Part shown: positions 42,238-51,639 of the stretch, in pieces | Numbering within the stretch: position 1 is the stretch's first letter | Layout: the number at the start of each line of letters is the position of its first letter | Assembly: GCA_000525675.1 (NCBI GenBank) | Contig: CP002190.1 | Span: 248,001-312,000, forward strand | From: Bdellovibrio bacteriovorus W | GTDB taxonomy: Bacteria > Bdellovibrionota > Bdellovibrionia > Bdellovibrionales > Bdellovibrionaceae | Direction: 5' to 3' | DNA length: 64,000 bases | Notes under the pieces: generated by a model | The model's input: only the letters and a program-made list of their open reading frames with translations | What the model was told of the DNA's origin: nothing | Databases searched by the model: none | Made by a program: the position numbers and the translations under genes

Positions 42238-45051
42238 CTAGTGCTTTTGCACAGGAGTGTTGCTAGGCCACAAATCAGTCCAGTGACCGGCTCTGCCTTC
42301 TGCTTGTTGAGCATCAGTCAGTGCATTTTCTGAAACGATTACTTGTTCAAGAGCTGTTTCAGCTAAAACTTTACCGCAAGCTTCAACCACAGATTCAGCG
42401 TCTAGGCCGTGGAATGCGTAAATTTCAGATGGTCTTCCACACTTAGAGTGTTTACGAACCGCTAGAGTTTCTTGGCGCACACCAACGATTGAACCTAAGT
42501 TATCGAGAAGGCCAGCTTCACCGTCGAATACAGTAACGATTGGAACACGTTTACCAGCGACAGTGATAAGGTCTCCTGAAGAAACCTCTTCTGTTTTTCT
42601 TAAATAAAGGTTCGCATTCAAGCCCAAACCGTTTCTTAAGTAATCGTAGTCATCTTCATGACCTTGGATACCAGCAAGAAGATCAGATGAAGTTACCACG
42701 ATCACGTTGGCATAAATGCCACGAGAAAGAAGCGCTTCAGAAGCTTTCAATGCCTCACCAACGAGTGCACCCATTGCAAAAATATTGACAACGTTATCGC
42801 CCGGCTCGTAGCCAGCGTAACCGCGGTAATCAACAAGGTAGTAAGCGCCTTTTAGAACTTCTTCACGAACAGTCGTCATGATTTGATTGTCGTCCATAGA
42901 AGCTACTTCTTCTTCGTTCATTGCTCCAGCTACCGGGAACTCAGCGCGAGAAAGAGTGCCTTCAATGCCTGATTTAAAGCGCGCTTGCTTTTTCAGGAAG
43001 TGAAGCATGTCTTTTTGTTCTGCACCACGAGTTACAAGGCGTAGAAGAGTTCCAGTTCTGCCCGCATTGTCGTTAAGAACGTGACGTTTGATTGTATCAA
43101 CAAGGATCCAATCCAGTTCTTGGACGAAGTACGGTTCCCAAGTGATTTGATTTGGGATCTGGATGTCAGATTTCCAACCGTGCTGAGCACCTTCCGGAGA
43201 AAGAGTCACACCTGATGGAGTTCCAACGCAGATGAAAGAGCTCTTCCAGTATAGATTGTAGAAGTACTGATCCAATGCACGTTTGATGAAGAAGTCATAA
43301 ACAGTCATCAATGGGATGAGTGGAATTCCTAACATATCACGCATTTTTCCGAACGCGCCTACGCAAGACATTACGTTACCTTCAGCGATTTCAAAACGTA
43401 AGAAGCGGTCATTTGCCTCTTCGCCAGGAACCAGGTCAGGAAGCTTGTTATCTTTTACACCAAGCTCAGTTTCCATATCGTGAACAACAGGGGCACCGAA
43501 AATCTTTCCGTCCATCGCTGGATTCAAGTTCGTCGATGTTCCCACGTCTGGAGCCATTGATAGGAATAGCTCACCTGGAAGCTTGAATGGCTTTTCGTGA
43601 TCAGTAAGAGGCTTTTGTTTATCACCTAACTCCGCTTCATTCAGTGGAGTATTTGCAATACGTGTTAGCTTCGCTGTTAGCTGACCCAACATCCATTGTG
43701 TATGAGGATAGCTTGTCATTTTGGTGTTGATATCTAGAGAATTTGGAATTGTACCGAACTCTTCAAGTTTCCCTAAGAAAAACTCTTGGTTTTTTGCCTT
43801 CAACGCGTGTTGTGCTTTGATTTCGCTGTAGAGCTTCTCAGAGCGCGCAGCTAAGAATTTAGCCTCTGCAGATTTTGCATCAAAGCGCTCATAAAGTTTA
43901 TCGCCGCTAATGCCTTGGGCAGCACGAAGAGCCATCACTTCATCTTCATTTGGAAGTGAAGAGTGGTTTCCAGGTTGCGCTGCTGCTTTTAAGCCCCAGC
44001 CTTTAAGAGTGTGCGCGATAATGATCGTTGGTTTGCGAGTAGAAAGCTTAGATTTCTCCATAGCTTCTGCAAGAGCGATCATGTCGTGACCACCGAAGTC
44101 ACGGAATGCATCGTAAAGCTCTTGATCGTCAACGCTGTCTAAGAATTTTTTCATTGCAGGGAATTCTTTAGCGATGCCTTTTTTCAAAGCTTTCATGTCA
44201 TGAACTAGAAGGAGAGATTGCAACTCGTAGTCTTGAATATCTTCTTCTAGGAACTTTTTGAAAAGCTGCCCGTCTTTTTTGTCGAACAGAGCTAAACGCT
44301 TGCGACCGTGACGAACTTGAATAACTTCCCAACCGTTGGCCGCCATTGTTCTTTCAACGCGGTCAGCATCAGTGCCATTCATGATTTCTTTATTCGTGAT
44401 ACGGTGACCGTCTAAAGACTGTCTGTTGTAGTCAAGGATCCACGTTACGTTGCCAAGCTCGCGCTCTGCAAAGTCAGGAACTGCTTCATACAAAGAGCCT
44501 TCGCGGAACTCAGAGTCTCCACAAACTGCCCAGAAGTGAGCATCTGGAACTTCATAGCCGTGTTCGCGTGCATAGCGGTAAGCAAGAGCTAGGTAACCAG
44601 CAACAACAGGTGGGATGCCCACAGAACCCGATGGGAAGAAGTTGTGATTATCTGGATCGTAGTGAGAATGGTAAGATTGGAAAACGTATTCGCTTCCATC
44701 TGTGAACTTACGCAAGCTGTTCATAGCATTGTCAGCTTGTTCTTGAGAAAGTTTTGTAAGGTCATTCTTTAGCAAAAGATCCATCAAGTAATTGTATGAG
44801 TGATCTGTTGGAGATGCGTGAGGCTTGTTGGCAATGTGGTCGAAACCAGATTTCACCAAAAGATGAAGAGCACCCATGATGTGCAATGCACTTGAAGAAG
44901 CAGCCGGATGGCCACCGATTTTTGGATCGCCTTTTTCTTTATCAGAACGATGATTGGCTTGCCAAATCATCTGGGTTGCCAAGTACATAGCTCTACGAGC
45001 AATTGAATCCAGCACTTCAGGTTTGACGTTTTTCAGATTAGTTTTATCCAA
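42238..45051 (-). CDS. aceE: Pyruvate dehydrogenase E1 component (AceE-type, homodimeric)
   Basis: 937 residues, TTG start with AGGAG six bases upstream. Transketolase-like: 'GGHPAASSSALHIMGALH', 'SYHSHYDPDNHNFFPSGSVGIPP', and the ThDP motif 'AVCGDSEFREGSLYEA' with 'ILDYNRQSLDG' (E. coli AceE has GDGEMDEPES ... NCNLQRLDG). The Gly of GDG is Ser. Later 'YDFFIKRALDQYFYNLYWKSSFICVGTPSGVTLSPEGAQHG' also matches AceE. It decarboxylates pyruvate and passes acetyl to E2; neither aceF nor lpd is in this window. An AceE-like 2-oxoacid dehydrogenase with another substrate is the alternative. Confidence 0.88.
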   Translation of the reverse strand: MDKTNLKNVKPEVLDSIARRAMYLATQMIWQANHRSDKEKGDPKIGGHPAASSSALHIMGALHLLVKSGFDHIANKPHASPTDHSYNYLMDLLLKNDLTKLSQEQADNAMNSLRKFTDGSEYVFQSYHSHYDPDNHNFFPSGSVGIPPVVAGYLALAYRYAREHGYEVPDAHFWAVCGDSEFREGSLYEAVPDFAERELGNVTWILDYNRQSLDGHRITNKEIMNGTDADRVERTMAANGWEVIQVRHGRKRLALFDKKDGQLFKKFLEEDIQDYELQSLLLVHDMKALKKGIAKEFPAMKKFLDSVDDQELYDAFRDFGGHDMIALAEAMEKSKLSTRKPTIIIAHTLKGWGLKAAAQPGNHSSLPNEDEVMALRAAQGISGDKLYERFDAKSAEAKFLAARSEKLYSEIKAQHALKAKNQEFFLGKLEEFGTIPNSLDINTKMTSYPHTQWMLGQLTAKLTRIANTPLNEAELGDKQKPLTDHEKPFKLPGELFLSMAPDVGTSTNLNPAMDGKIFGAPVVHDMETELGVKDNKLPDLVPGEEANDRFLRFEIAEGNVMSCVGAFGKMRDMLGIPLIPLMTVYDFFIKRALDQYFYNLYWKSSFICVGTPSGVTLSPEGAQHGWKSDIQIPNQITWEPYFVQELDWILVDTIKRHVLNDNAGRTGTLLRLVTRGAEQKDMLHFLKKQARFKSGIEGTLSRAEFPVAGAMNEEEVASMDDNQIMTTVREEVLKGAYYLVDYRGYAGYEPGDNVVNIFAMGALVGEALKASEALLSRGIYANVIVVTSSDLLAGIQGHEDDYDYLRNGLGLNANLYLRKTEEVSSGDLITVAGKRVPIVTVFDGEAGLLDNLGSIVGVRQETLAVRKHSKCGRPSEIYAFHGLDAESVVEACGKVLAETALEQVIVSENALTDAQQAEGRAGHWTDLWPSNTPVQKH

Positions 45052-45251
45052 GATATTCTCCTTAGAATTAGTGCTTTTTCTAGCGAGAGAAAACTAGCAT
45101 TTTGGCTCTAGAGAGTCCATTGATTTCCAGCGACGCAAGGTCTTTCTAGTGACCCTTGTCAGTATTTGCGGCCAGAGTTTGGATTGCAGCGTAAAAACTT
45201 CAATATTCTAGGGGATTGTGCTTAGCTTTTGGTCGTGATTAGGGGTGGAAA

Positions 45252-46697
45252 ATGTGGAAGTTAAAACATGTAGTTAGAGGTATTTTAGCCCTTGGAGGCC
45301 TGATCGTTGCCCTAGGGCCTTCGGGCGCATTTGCTCAGTCAGCAGGGCTTTCCAAAAACTTGAGCCTTGAAGAAGCTCTTCAACAGGGCTTGCAAAGCAA
45401 CCGCGAGCTTAAAGCTTCGCAGTCCAATGTGGAGGCGGCCAAGCTGGAAGTGCAGGGGAGTAAAGGTAAATACCTTCCCTCGATCGGATTGAATGCGGAG
45501 TATGTGCATTTGAACGAAGATCTCAGCGTGGATTTGAATGCGTTGCGTTCCGCGATGATCATGTCGGCGGGGGCCGCAGCGTCAGCTGGGGCAGGTGGAA
45601 ATCCGACAGTGGGGCAAGCTGTGCAAAATCAGCTCAACAGCGCTTTGCCCTCGTTTTCGATGCCGGTGCAAAAACAAGATTTTGCAATGGCGCATTTGAC
45701 TTTGGCTCAACCACTTTACACAGGTGGAAAAATCACAGCGAACCGAACTGCAAAAGAGCAACTCTTTGAAGAGGCCGTTCACAAAGAGAGCGACACAAAA
45801 GCTCAGACCGCAGTGAATGTGATTGAGCACTACTTTACTGCGCAAATGGCTGGTGAAGTTGTAAAAATCCGTCAAGAGTCTTTAAAGAGCTTTCAAGAGC
45901 ATCAGCGCATTGCCCAGGCGCTTCTGCGACAAGGACAATTGGCACGAGCCCAGAAGATGCAAATTGATGTGGCTGTTTTAGAAGCCGAAGGAGATCTTTC
46001 AAAGGCTCAGAGGGATGAAAAACTAGCACGCAAAGTTCTAGCCAATACTTTGAATCAAGATGAAACTGAGTTTGTATTAGTGACCAAAATGAAACCGCGT
46101 TCATTTGAATCTTTAGAGTCATATACGCAGTCGGCACGTTCTGAAAATAGCAGCCTCAAACAAATTAAGATTAAAAAAGAACTTCTTGGCGCTAAAGAAT
46201 CTGTGGGCAAGTCTGAGTTCCTTCCTACAATTGGTCTTGTAGGAAGTTATCAACTTTATGAAAAAGATCTTAATGAACTCGCTCCGGAATGGTTTGCGGG
46301 GGTTGTTCTAAAGATGAATCTGTTCAATGGTGGCGAAAATAAGCGAGAACTCGATGCCGTTCGTCAGCAGAAAATTGCACTTGGCTATCTTGAAAACAAT
46401 GCCCAGAGCATGGTCAATATCGGAGTCGAGAAGTATTTCTCAGAGGTATTAAGTGCGCAAGAGCAATACGAAGTGGCGACAAAGACCAAAGCTTTAGCGA
46501 GTGAGAGTTTAAGACTTAACACCGCAGCTTTTAAAAATGGTTTTGCAAAAAGTTCTGACGTCATTGACTCGAGTCTGACTTTGACGGGAGCGCAACTCAA
46601 AGAGTTGAAAGCATTATTTGATTATAATTTAAATTTGGCTCAGCTTTTAAAATTTAGCGGTCAGCAAGAAAAAATCTTAGAAAAGTTTAAGAATTAG
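45252..46697 (+). CDS. Outer-membrane efflux protein, TolC family
   Basis: 481 residues, signal peptide 1-28 (GPSGAFA-QS). Two long heptad-rich halves: 'NLSLEEALQQGLQSNRELKASQSNVEAAKLEVQGSKGKYLPSIGL' opens the first and 'KKELLGAKESVGKSEFLPTIGLVGSYQLYEKDL' the second, the TolC/OEP repeat. An Ala/Gly-rich insert occurs around 100-115 (AGAAASAGAGG). It forms the outer-membrane channel of the export operon that follows (fusion protein and two ABC-2 permeases). 200 bases of divergent promoter region separate it from aceE. Confidence 0.93.
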   Translation: MWKLKHVVRGILALGGLIVALGPSGAFAQSAGLSKNLSLEEALQQGLQSNRELKASQSNVEAAKLEVQGSKGKYLPSIGLNAEYVHLNEDLSVDLNALRSAMIMSAGAAASAGAGGNPTVGQAVQNQLNSALPSFSMPVQKQDFAMAHLTLAQPLYTGGKITANRTAKEQLFEEAVHKESDTKAQTAVNVIEHYFTAQMAGEVVKIRQESLKSFQEHQRIAQALLRQGQLARAQKMQIDVAVLEAEGDLSKAQRDEKLARKVLANTLNQDETEFVLVTKMKPRSFESLESYTQSARSENSSLKQIKIKKELLGAKESVGKSEFLPTIGLVGSYQLYEKDLNELAPEWFAGVVLKMNLFNGGENKRELDAVRQQKIALGYLENNAQSMVNIGVEKYFSEVLSAQEQYEVATKTKALASESLRLNTAAFKNGFAKSSDVIDSSLTLTGAQLKELKALFDYNLNLAQLLKFSGQQEKILEKFKN

Positions 46698-46705
46698 GAA
46701 GTGGG

Positions 46706-47491
46706 ATGATGAAAAACGCAGTACTTTTTTTCAGTCTATTATTGTTGGTGGCATGTACGAAAAATGAGCCTATTTTCTATGGAGAAATTTCCGCAACCGA
46801 GATTGACGTTGGCGTAAAAATTCCGGGACGTATTGGTAAAATCTATGTCAGCGAAGGTCAAGCGGTGAGCAAAGACTTTGTGATGGGAGAACTTGAGAGC
46901 CCTGAAATCGCGGCAAAGATGAAGTCAGCGAAGGCCGGTAAAGGAGCTGCGACAGAGCAGTTTAATTTTGCTAAGACAACTTTTGAAAGAGTGCAAAAGC
47001 TTTTTGAAGAAGGGGCTGTGACACGTCAACAAAGAGATGAGGCAAAGTTTAAATTTGAAGCTGCACGAGCGCAGATGCAAGCCTCTGAAGGTGTCGTCGG
47101 AGAAGTGACAGCTGCAGAAGATGAAACTGAAATTAAATCCCCACTGGATGGGGAAGTTTTGCAAATTGTTTCAAGCCCCGGAGAGCTTGTTTCCCCGGGG
47201 TACCCTGTGATCACTGTTGTTAATTTAAAAGATCAATGGGTCGTATTTAATGTTCGTGAAGATTTGCTGAAGGACTTTAAAAAAGACCAAGCAGTGAAAG
47301 TTAAAATTCCAGCCCTTGATAAAACTGTCGATATGAAAATCACCTACATCTCTGCTTTAGGTGCTTTTGCTAAATGGAAATCGACAAATGAACAAGGGCG
47401 ATTTGATCTTAAGACATTTGAATTAAGAGCTCGCCCAAGTGAGGCCATTGAAGGATTAAGACCAGGAATGACTGCCATTGTGTCCCTATAG
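46706..47491 (+). CDS. Membrane fusion (HlyD/YhiI-type) lipoprotein
   Basis: 261 residues. Lipobox LLLVAC with lipid Cys17 (from the ATG at 46706; an adjacent ATG at 46709 is equally possible). 'DVGVKIPGRIGKIYVSEGQAVSKDFVMGELESPEI' is the lipoyl half-motif, a helical hairpin follows (70-115), 'IKSPLDGEVLQIVSSPGELVSPGYPVITVV' is the second lipoyl half, then the beta-barrel 'QWVVFNVREDLLKDFKKDQAVKVKIP'. It bridges inner-membrane permeases and the TolC-like channel. Starts 8 bases after the TolC stop. Confidence 0.9.
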   Translation: MMKNAVLFFSLLLLVACTKNEPIFYGEISATEIDVGVKIPGRIGKIYVSEGQAVSKDFVMGELESPEIAAKMKSAKAGKGAATEQFNFAKTTFERVQKLFEEGAVTRQQRDEAKFKFEAARAQMQASEGVVGEVTAAEDETEIKSPLDGEVLQIVSSPGELVSPGYPVITVVNLKDQWVVFNVREDLLKDFKKDQAVKVKIPALDKTVDMKITYISALGAFAKWKSTNEQGRFDLKTFELRARPSEAIEGLRPGMTAIVSL

Positions 47492-47499
47492 GAGTGGCG

Positions 47500-48651
47500 A
47501 TGAGAGATTTAAAGAAGGTCTGGAGTTTTGAGCTCAAGAGACTCCTTTCCAATAAGGGATTTCTGTTTTTAGCAGTGGCATGGCCGCTGCTTTATGCCAT
47601 TTTCTTTGGACGCATATATTCTGATCATGTTGTTAACAATATGCCTTTGGCGATTGTAGATATGGATAAGACTCAGATTTCTCGAACGATCACGCGCTTT
47701 GCAGGATCGATGCGCTCGTTTAATATCCAAGAGACTTTTGAAAACCCAGAGCAATTGAAAGATAAATTTTTAAGTGGCGACTTCGCAGCGGCTTTGATTA
47801 TTCCTAAGGGATTGCAGAGAAGTATTAAACATGGGCATCGACCTCATGTGACGGTGTGGATCAACGCAACCAACGTGGTCGTTGCGAATTTAACAGCATC
47901 AGAGATTTCCTATTTGATGGGAACAGTTTCTGGTGGGATTCAGCTTAAGTTTTTGCAAAAAGCGGGAAGCTCTACAAAAAGAGCTATGGAGTCGATTCAA
48001 CCGTTGCCTTTAGAGATGGCACGACTTCACAATCCGGGGCTCAACTATCTGAGCTATTTAACTCCGGGAATATGGGCAGCAATTATTCATCAAGTGGTGA
48101 TTTTGTTGGGAGCTCTTTGCTTTGTTCCTCACGTACAAAGAAAAGAAATTGCAGCATTGAATGGCACTGTAGAAAGACCGAAGAGTTGGTTTTTTGGAAA
48201 GTGGTCTTTTTATTTTATTCTGGGAGTATTAACTTTTGAAATCTTCTTTAGAGGTCTTTTTCCTCTGTTCAATATAAAAATTGAATCATCAGTGTGGGCC
48301 CTCTTATTGTTTTCAAGTCTATTTATTGCCTCGGCCTTATCTTTGGGAACTTTAATATCACTAGCTACAACCAGAACCCTCGGGGCATTAAAAGGGGTGC
48401 TTTTGTTGGCATCACCTGCATTCATTCTTTCTGGATATACGTTTCCGATTTCCCAGATGCCAGAGATTTATAAATTCATTACCGCTATTTTCCCACTGAC
48501 TCCCTTCATCAACGGCTATCGTAAGCTTTATCAAGAGGGAGTTGGTTTCTTAGATGTAGTTCCTGAAATTACCCATCTAGCAGTATTGTTCTTTATCTAT
48601 GCTGCTCTTTCATATTTCTTCTTTAAGAAGAGATGGGAGAAGTCGTTATGA
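47500..48651 (+). CDS. ABC-2 type permease (YhhJ/YbhR-like), first of two
   Basis: 383 residues. ATG 47500 is preferred over the GTG at 47494 since AGGAG ends at 47494 and gives normal spacing. One N-terminal membrane helix, a large periplasmic domain ('LAIVDMDKTQISRTITRF' is the ABC-2 family hallmark), then five helices from about 195 ('YLSYLTPGIWAAIIHQ') to the end, with 'FPISQMPEIYKFITAIFPLTPFINGYRKLY'. Its ATPase is not encoded here. Works with the second permease and the fusion protein. Overlaps the next gene by 4 bases. Confidence 0.88.
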   Translation: MRDLKKVWSFELKRLLSNKGFLFLAVAWPLLYAIFFGRIYSDHVVNNMPLAIVDMDKTQISRTITRFAGSMRSFNIQETFENPEQLKDKFLSGDFAAALIIPKGLQRSIKHGHRPHVTVWINATNVVVANLTASEISYLMGTVSGGIQLKFLQKAGSSTKRAMESIQPLPLEMARLHNPGLNYLSYLTPGIWAAIIHQVVILLGALCFVPHVQRKEIAALNGTVERPKSWFFGKWSFYFILGVLTFEIFFRGLFPLFNIKIESSVWALLLFSSLFIASALSLGTLISLATTRTLGALKGVLLLASPAFILSGYTFPISQMPEIYKFITAIFPLTPFINGYRKLYQEGVGFLDVVPEITHLAVLFFIYAALSYFFFKKRWEKSL

Positions 48652-49808
48652 GAAGTACGTTTGAGTTCATGCAAGGTGAATGGAAACGAATTTTAAAGAG
48701 TTCAGATCTTCGTATGATGGTATTTCTAGCTCCGATTTTATATGGAGTTATTCTGTCATTTGCTTACTATCACGGAAGAGTGCAAGAAGTCCCCATTGGT
48801 GTGGTCGTCGAAGATAGCTCAGAGTTTACAAGAGAATTTTTGCGACAAGTTGATGCGACTGAAGAGGTGCAAATATATTCAGCTTATGTGAATTTGCCAG
48901 AGGCGCAAGAGGCAATGGCTGCCGGGAAAACCTCTGCGACCTTATTAATTCCCCGGGATTTTTCGATTAAGCAGAAGCATCTCAGACAGAGTCCGTTGTA
49001 TCTGTCTTCAAATGCATCTAACTTTGCATTGGCAAATCCGACAATGGTGGGAACATCCACCGTGGCACAAGTTTACGGAGCAGGGACTCTTTTTAATGTG
49101 CTTCGTAAAGCGGGTCTTCCGAAAGAAAAGGCAAAAGTCTTAGCGAATCCCATAGCGGTTGAGAGAAAGCCAATATTTAATCCACTGATTAATTATAGTT
49201 TCTTTTTTGTTCCTGGATTGATCTATGCCATTCTTCAGCAAATCATACTTGTGGGACTTTGTTTTAGTCTCACGGAGCAAAAGGATTCTGGAACTTGGGT
49301 TGTTCCTGAGAAGAAAAAACTAGTGCCTTATATCTTAGGAAGGTCTTTACCTTATGCTTTGATAAATGCGCTTTTAGCAGTGGGATTTATCTATGTTCTA
49401 TTGCCTTGGATCTCTATCCCCGCTCATCTTTCGCAGATGGGGCTTTTGGCTTTGATGAGCTTTCTATTCACTTTCTCGGCGGCTCTTGTGGGATTCTTTT
49501 TTGGGGTGATTATTAAAGATTCGGTGACAGCTTTTATTGCGTTGATGTTTTATTCGATGCCCGCATTTTTAATTTCGGGAATGTCATGGCCTCAATACAA
49601 TCTATCTTGGGGACTGAAAGTTTTAAGTTGGTTAACGCCAATCACTCACTTTGGAGATGCTGTGCGCAGGGCGATTTTAGAGCCTCAAGTGGGAATACGT
49701 CATGTGGCTGGAGCTCTTTTGAGCTTGCTCATATTTTCTGTGATTGTATTGGCTTTGAATTACTGGCTACTTCGCAGAGAAACTGTAAAGAGCCAGTCTT
49801 TGAATTAA
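48648..49808 (+). CDS. ABC-2 type permease (YhhJ/YbhS-like), second of two
   Basis: 386 residues from the ATG at 48648, which overlaps the previous stop as ATGA; an in-frame ATG at 48633 lies within the previous gene and is less likely. Same fold as its neighbour: N-terminal helix, periplasmic domain starting 'PIGVVVEDSSEFTREFLRQV', and membrane bundle from about 185 ('LINYSFFFVPGLIYAILQQII'), ending with 'MPAFLISGMSWPQYNLSWGLKVLSWLTPITHFGDAVRR'. Together the two probably form a heterodimeric export pore. No Walker motifs in either. Confidence 0.88.
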   Translation: MRSTFEFMQGEWKRILKSSDLRMMVFLAPILYGVILSFAYYHGRVQEVPIGVVVEDSSEFTREFLRQVDATEEVQIYSAYVNLPEAQEAMAAGKTSATLLIPRDFSIKQKHLRQSPLYLSSNASNFALANPTMVGTSTVAQVYGAGTLFNVLRKAGLPKEKAKVLANPIAVERKPIFNPLINYSFFFVPGLIYAILQQIILVGLCFSLTEQKDSGTWVVPEKKKLVPYILGRSLPYALINALLAVGFIYVLLPWISIPAHLSQMGLLALMSFLFTFSAALVGFFFGVIIKDSVTAFIALMFYSMPAFLISGMSWPQYNLSWGLKVLSWLTPITHFGDAVRRAILEPQVGIRHVAGALLSLLIFSVIVLALNYWLLRRETVKSQSLN

Positions 49809-49817
49809 TTCTCTAGA

Positions 49818-50765
49818 TTAAGTTTCAAGGATAAAGTCCCAACGGATTTTTACAGTTCCGTCTCCCTCGACAATCCCTTGCGGGGGATTAGGGAAGGGAG
49901 CGGCTGCTCGGAAAGCTTCAATAGCCGCCTCGTCCAAGTCGCGCACGCCGGAATCGCTTATCACCTGAACACCGAAAAGGGTTCCTTTGTCATTAAGGAC
50001 GATCATAAGTTTCGTGATGCGATCCTGATTGGCTGCTGCTGGTGCACGTCCCTCTTTGAACATTCTAGAGAGCCTCTCGCGCACCTTGCCTTCCCAGTGC
50101 TGGGAAAGTTGGCGGCGAATGCGATTGTAATAAGAATAGTACTTAAACTCGCGCGTGTTCAAAACGGTTTCTAAACCCGACTCCACATCTTTGATGTAAT
50201 CGTTGCTTTGGCTGACATCAGAGTCCGCACCTGTGTTTTGCTCTCCCTGACCTTTGCCAAGACCTTCACCAGTTTTGTTTTCAGCCACTTTTTGACGTTC
50301 AAGGGCCTCATTGGCATCAAAAGTTTTAAAGAGATTTTTTGCAACCTCTTTGCGAACTTCTTCGGATGACTTGGCCTGCTTGAGCTGTCCATCGCCTTTG
50401 GTTCCAGATTTTTCTGGAGAACTCTTTTTAATATTCTGAAACTGACCTCTTTGCTGGGCGATGGTCTGCTTTTCGACTTTTTGATTTTTCGCGCTCAGGA
50501 ACCGAGAATCCTCAGGGGCTTCCTCATTGGCAGAGACCTCGCTCTGCTCAACGATTTGGTTAGCAGGCACAGAGGGACTCTCAAGCTTTTTATCAGCTTC
50601 TGCTAACTTTTTAAATTCTTCCGGATTCAGAAGTTGGATGCTGACCGCTTCCGCCTCTTGAGGTTTCGCCTTGAATTGGCTTGTAATCAAGAATGCCGCG
50701 CCCCCAACGATGTGGGCGATAAGTGATAGCAATACATACAATCTGAAAGACGGTGATTTCTTCAT
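49818..50765 (-). CDS. TonB-family energy-transducer-like protein
   Basis: 315 residues. One N-terminal membrane helix (about 8-27, LYVLLSLIAHIVGGAAFLI), then a long polar, Lys/Glu/Gln-rich linker (30-205), and a C-terminal TonB-type domain 'KYYSYYNRIRRQLSQHWEGKVRERL' ... 'GVQVISDSGVRDLDEAAIEAFRAAAPFPNPP' ending in 'VKIRWDFILET'. It would couple the proton-motive force to outer-membrane receptors, or act in a TolA/AgmX-like motility or division system. No exbB/exbD or receptor gene is adjacent. Convergent with the permease gene by 9 bases. Confidence 0.85.
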   Translation of the reverse strand: MKKSPSFRLYVLLSLIAHIVGGAAFLITSQFKAKPQEAEAVSIQLLNPEEFKKLAEADKKLESPSVPANQIVEQSEVSANEEAPEDSRFLSAKNQKVEKQTIAQQRGQFQNIKKSSPEKSGTKGDGQLKQAKSSEEVRKEVAKNLFKTFDANEALERQKVAENKTGEGLGKGQGEQNTGADSDVSQSNDYIKDVESGLETVLNTREFKYYSYYNRIRRQLSQHWEGKVRERLSRMFKEGRAPAAANQDRITKLMIVLNDKGTLFGVQVISDSGVRDLDEAAIEAFRAAAPFPNPPQGIVEGDGTVKIRWDFILET

Positions 50766-50899
50766 AGGACCTCACCCCTCTCTATCGGTATTATGACACT
50801 TCAATTAACGGGGATGGTGAATCCGGACCTTAGATTTCGATTTTAGTCTAGGACCAGACTTTGACTCTGCTTGGTACCTAAGGTGAAAATATTCAGTAT

Positions 50900-51625
50900 A
50901 TGAAATTTGACTCTTGGTATTTAACAGACACAGGACTTCGTCGCGACTCAAATCAAGACTCTTGCCTCATAAATAGGGAGCTAGGGCTCTTTATTGTGGC
51001 TGATGGCATGGGCGGGCATTCTGGCGGTGAGGTCGCTTCCAGTATGGCCGTTGAAACTGTGGAAGAGATCATGCTTCAGCCGGAAGCTCATCGCATGTCT
51101 CCGCGCGAGTTGATTTTGAACTGTTACGAGGAGTCCTCGCGCCGCATTTTTGATAAGGCAGCGAACGAACGACCAGAATTGACGGGCATGGGTACCACAA
51201 TGGTCATGGCCTATATCCGGGGGAAGCATCTATATGTGGGTAACGTGGGCGACTCTCGTTGTTACTTATACAAGCGTCCCAATCTCTGGCAAATCACGGA
51301 AGATCATTCATTAATCAATGAGCAATTGCGCGCTGGTGTTCTTTCCGACTCTCAAGCTGATCAGTTTGTAGGCAGAAACGTCATCACGCGCAGTGTGGGC
51401 TACGAGAGAGAAGTTTATCCAGACATCATTGAAAGAGAGATCTTTCCTGGAGAAATGTTTCTCATGTGTTCCGATGGATTGTCGGGATTGGTCGACGACC
51501 AGCGTATATGTGAAATTTTAAATCAAAATACACCTGACAAAGCTGTGAAGGCTTGTGTAGAACAAGCTCTTGCCAATGGTGGAGATGACAACGTCACTGT
51601 GATGTTAGTTCATTTTCACGAATAG
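50900..51625 (+). CDS. PP2C-family protein serine/threonine phosphatase
   Basis: 241 residues, cytoplasmic, single PP2C domain: 'TDTGLRRDSNQDSCLI', 'FIVADGMGGHSGGEVAS' (metal-binding Asp-Gly-Met-Gly-Gly), 'GMGTTMVMAYIRGKHLYVGNVGDSRCYLYK', 'EDHSLINEQLRAGVL', 'FLMCSDGLSGLVDD' and 'GGDDNVTVMLV'. All Asp ligands are present, so it should dephosphorylate Ser/Thr. A partner Hanks-type kinase is not in the window. It is followed after 14 bases by a cell-wall endopeptidase, perhaps linking it to envelope control (inference). Confidence 0.94.
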   Translation: MKFDSWYLTDTGLRRDSNQDSCLINRELGLFIVADGMGGHSGGEVASSMAVETVEEIMLQPEAHRMSPRELILNCYEESSRRIFDKAANERPELTGMGTTMVMAYIRGKHLYVGNVGDSRCYLYKRPNLWQITEDHSLINEQLRAGVLSDSQADQFVGRNVITRSVGYEREVYPDIIEREIFPGEMFLMCSDGLSGLVDDQRICEILNQNTPDKAVKACVEQALANGGDDNVTVMLVHFHE

Positions 51626-51639
51626 TACGAAGATAGGAT

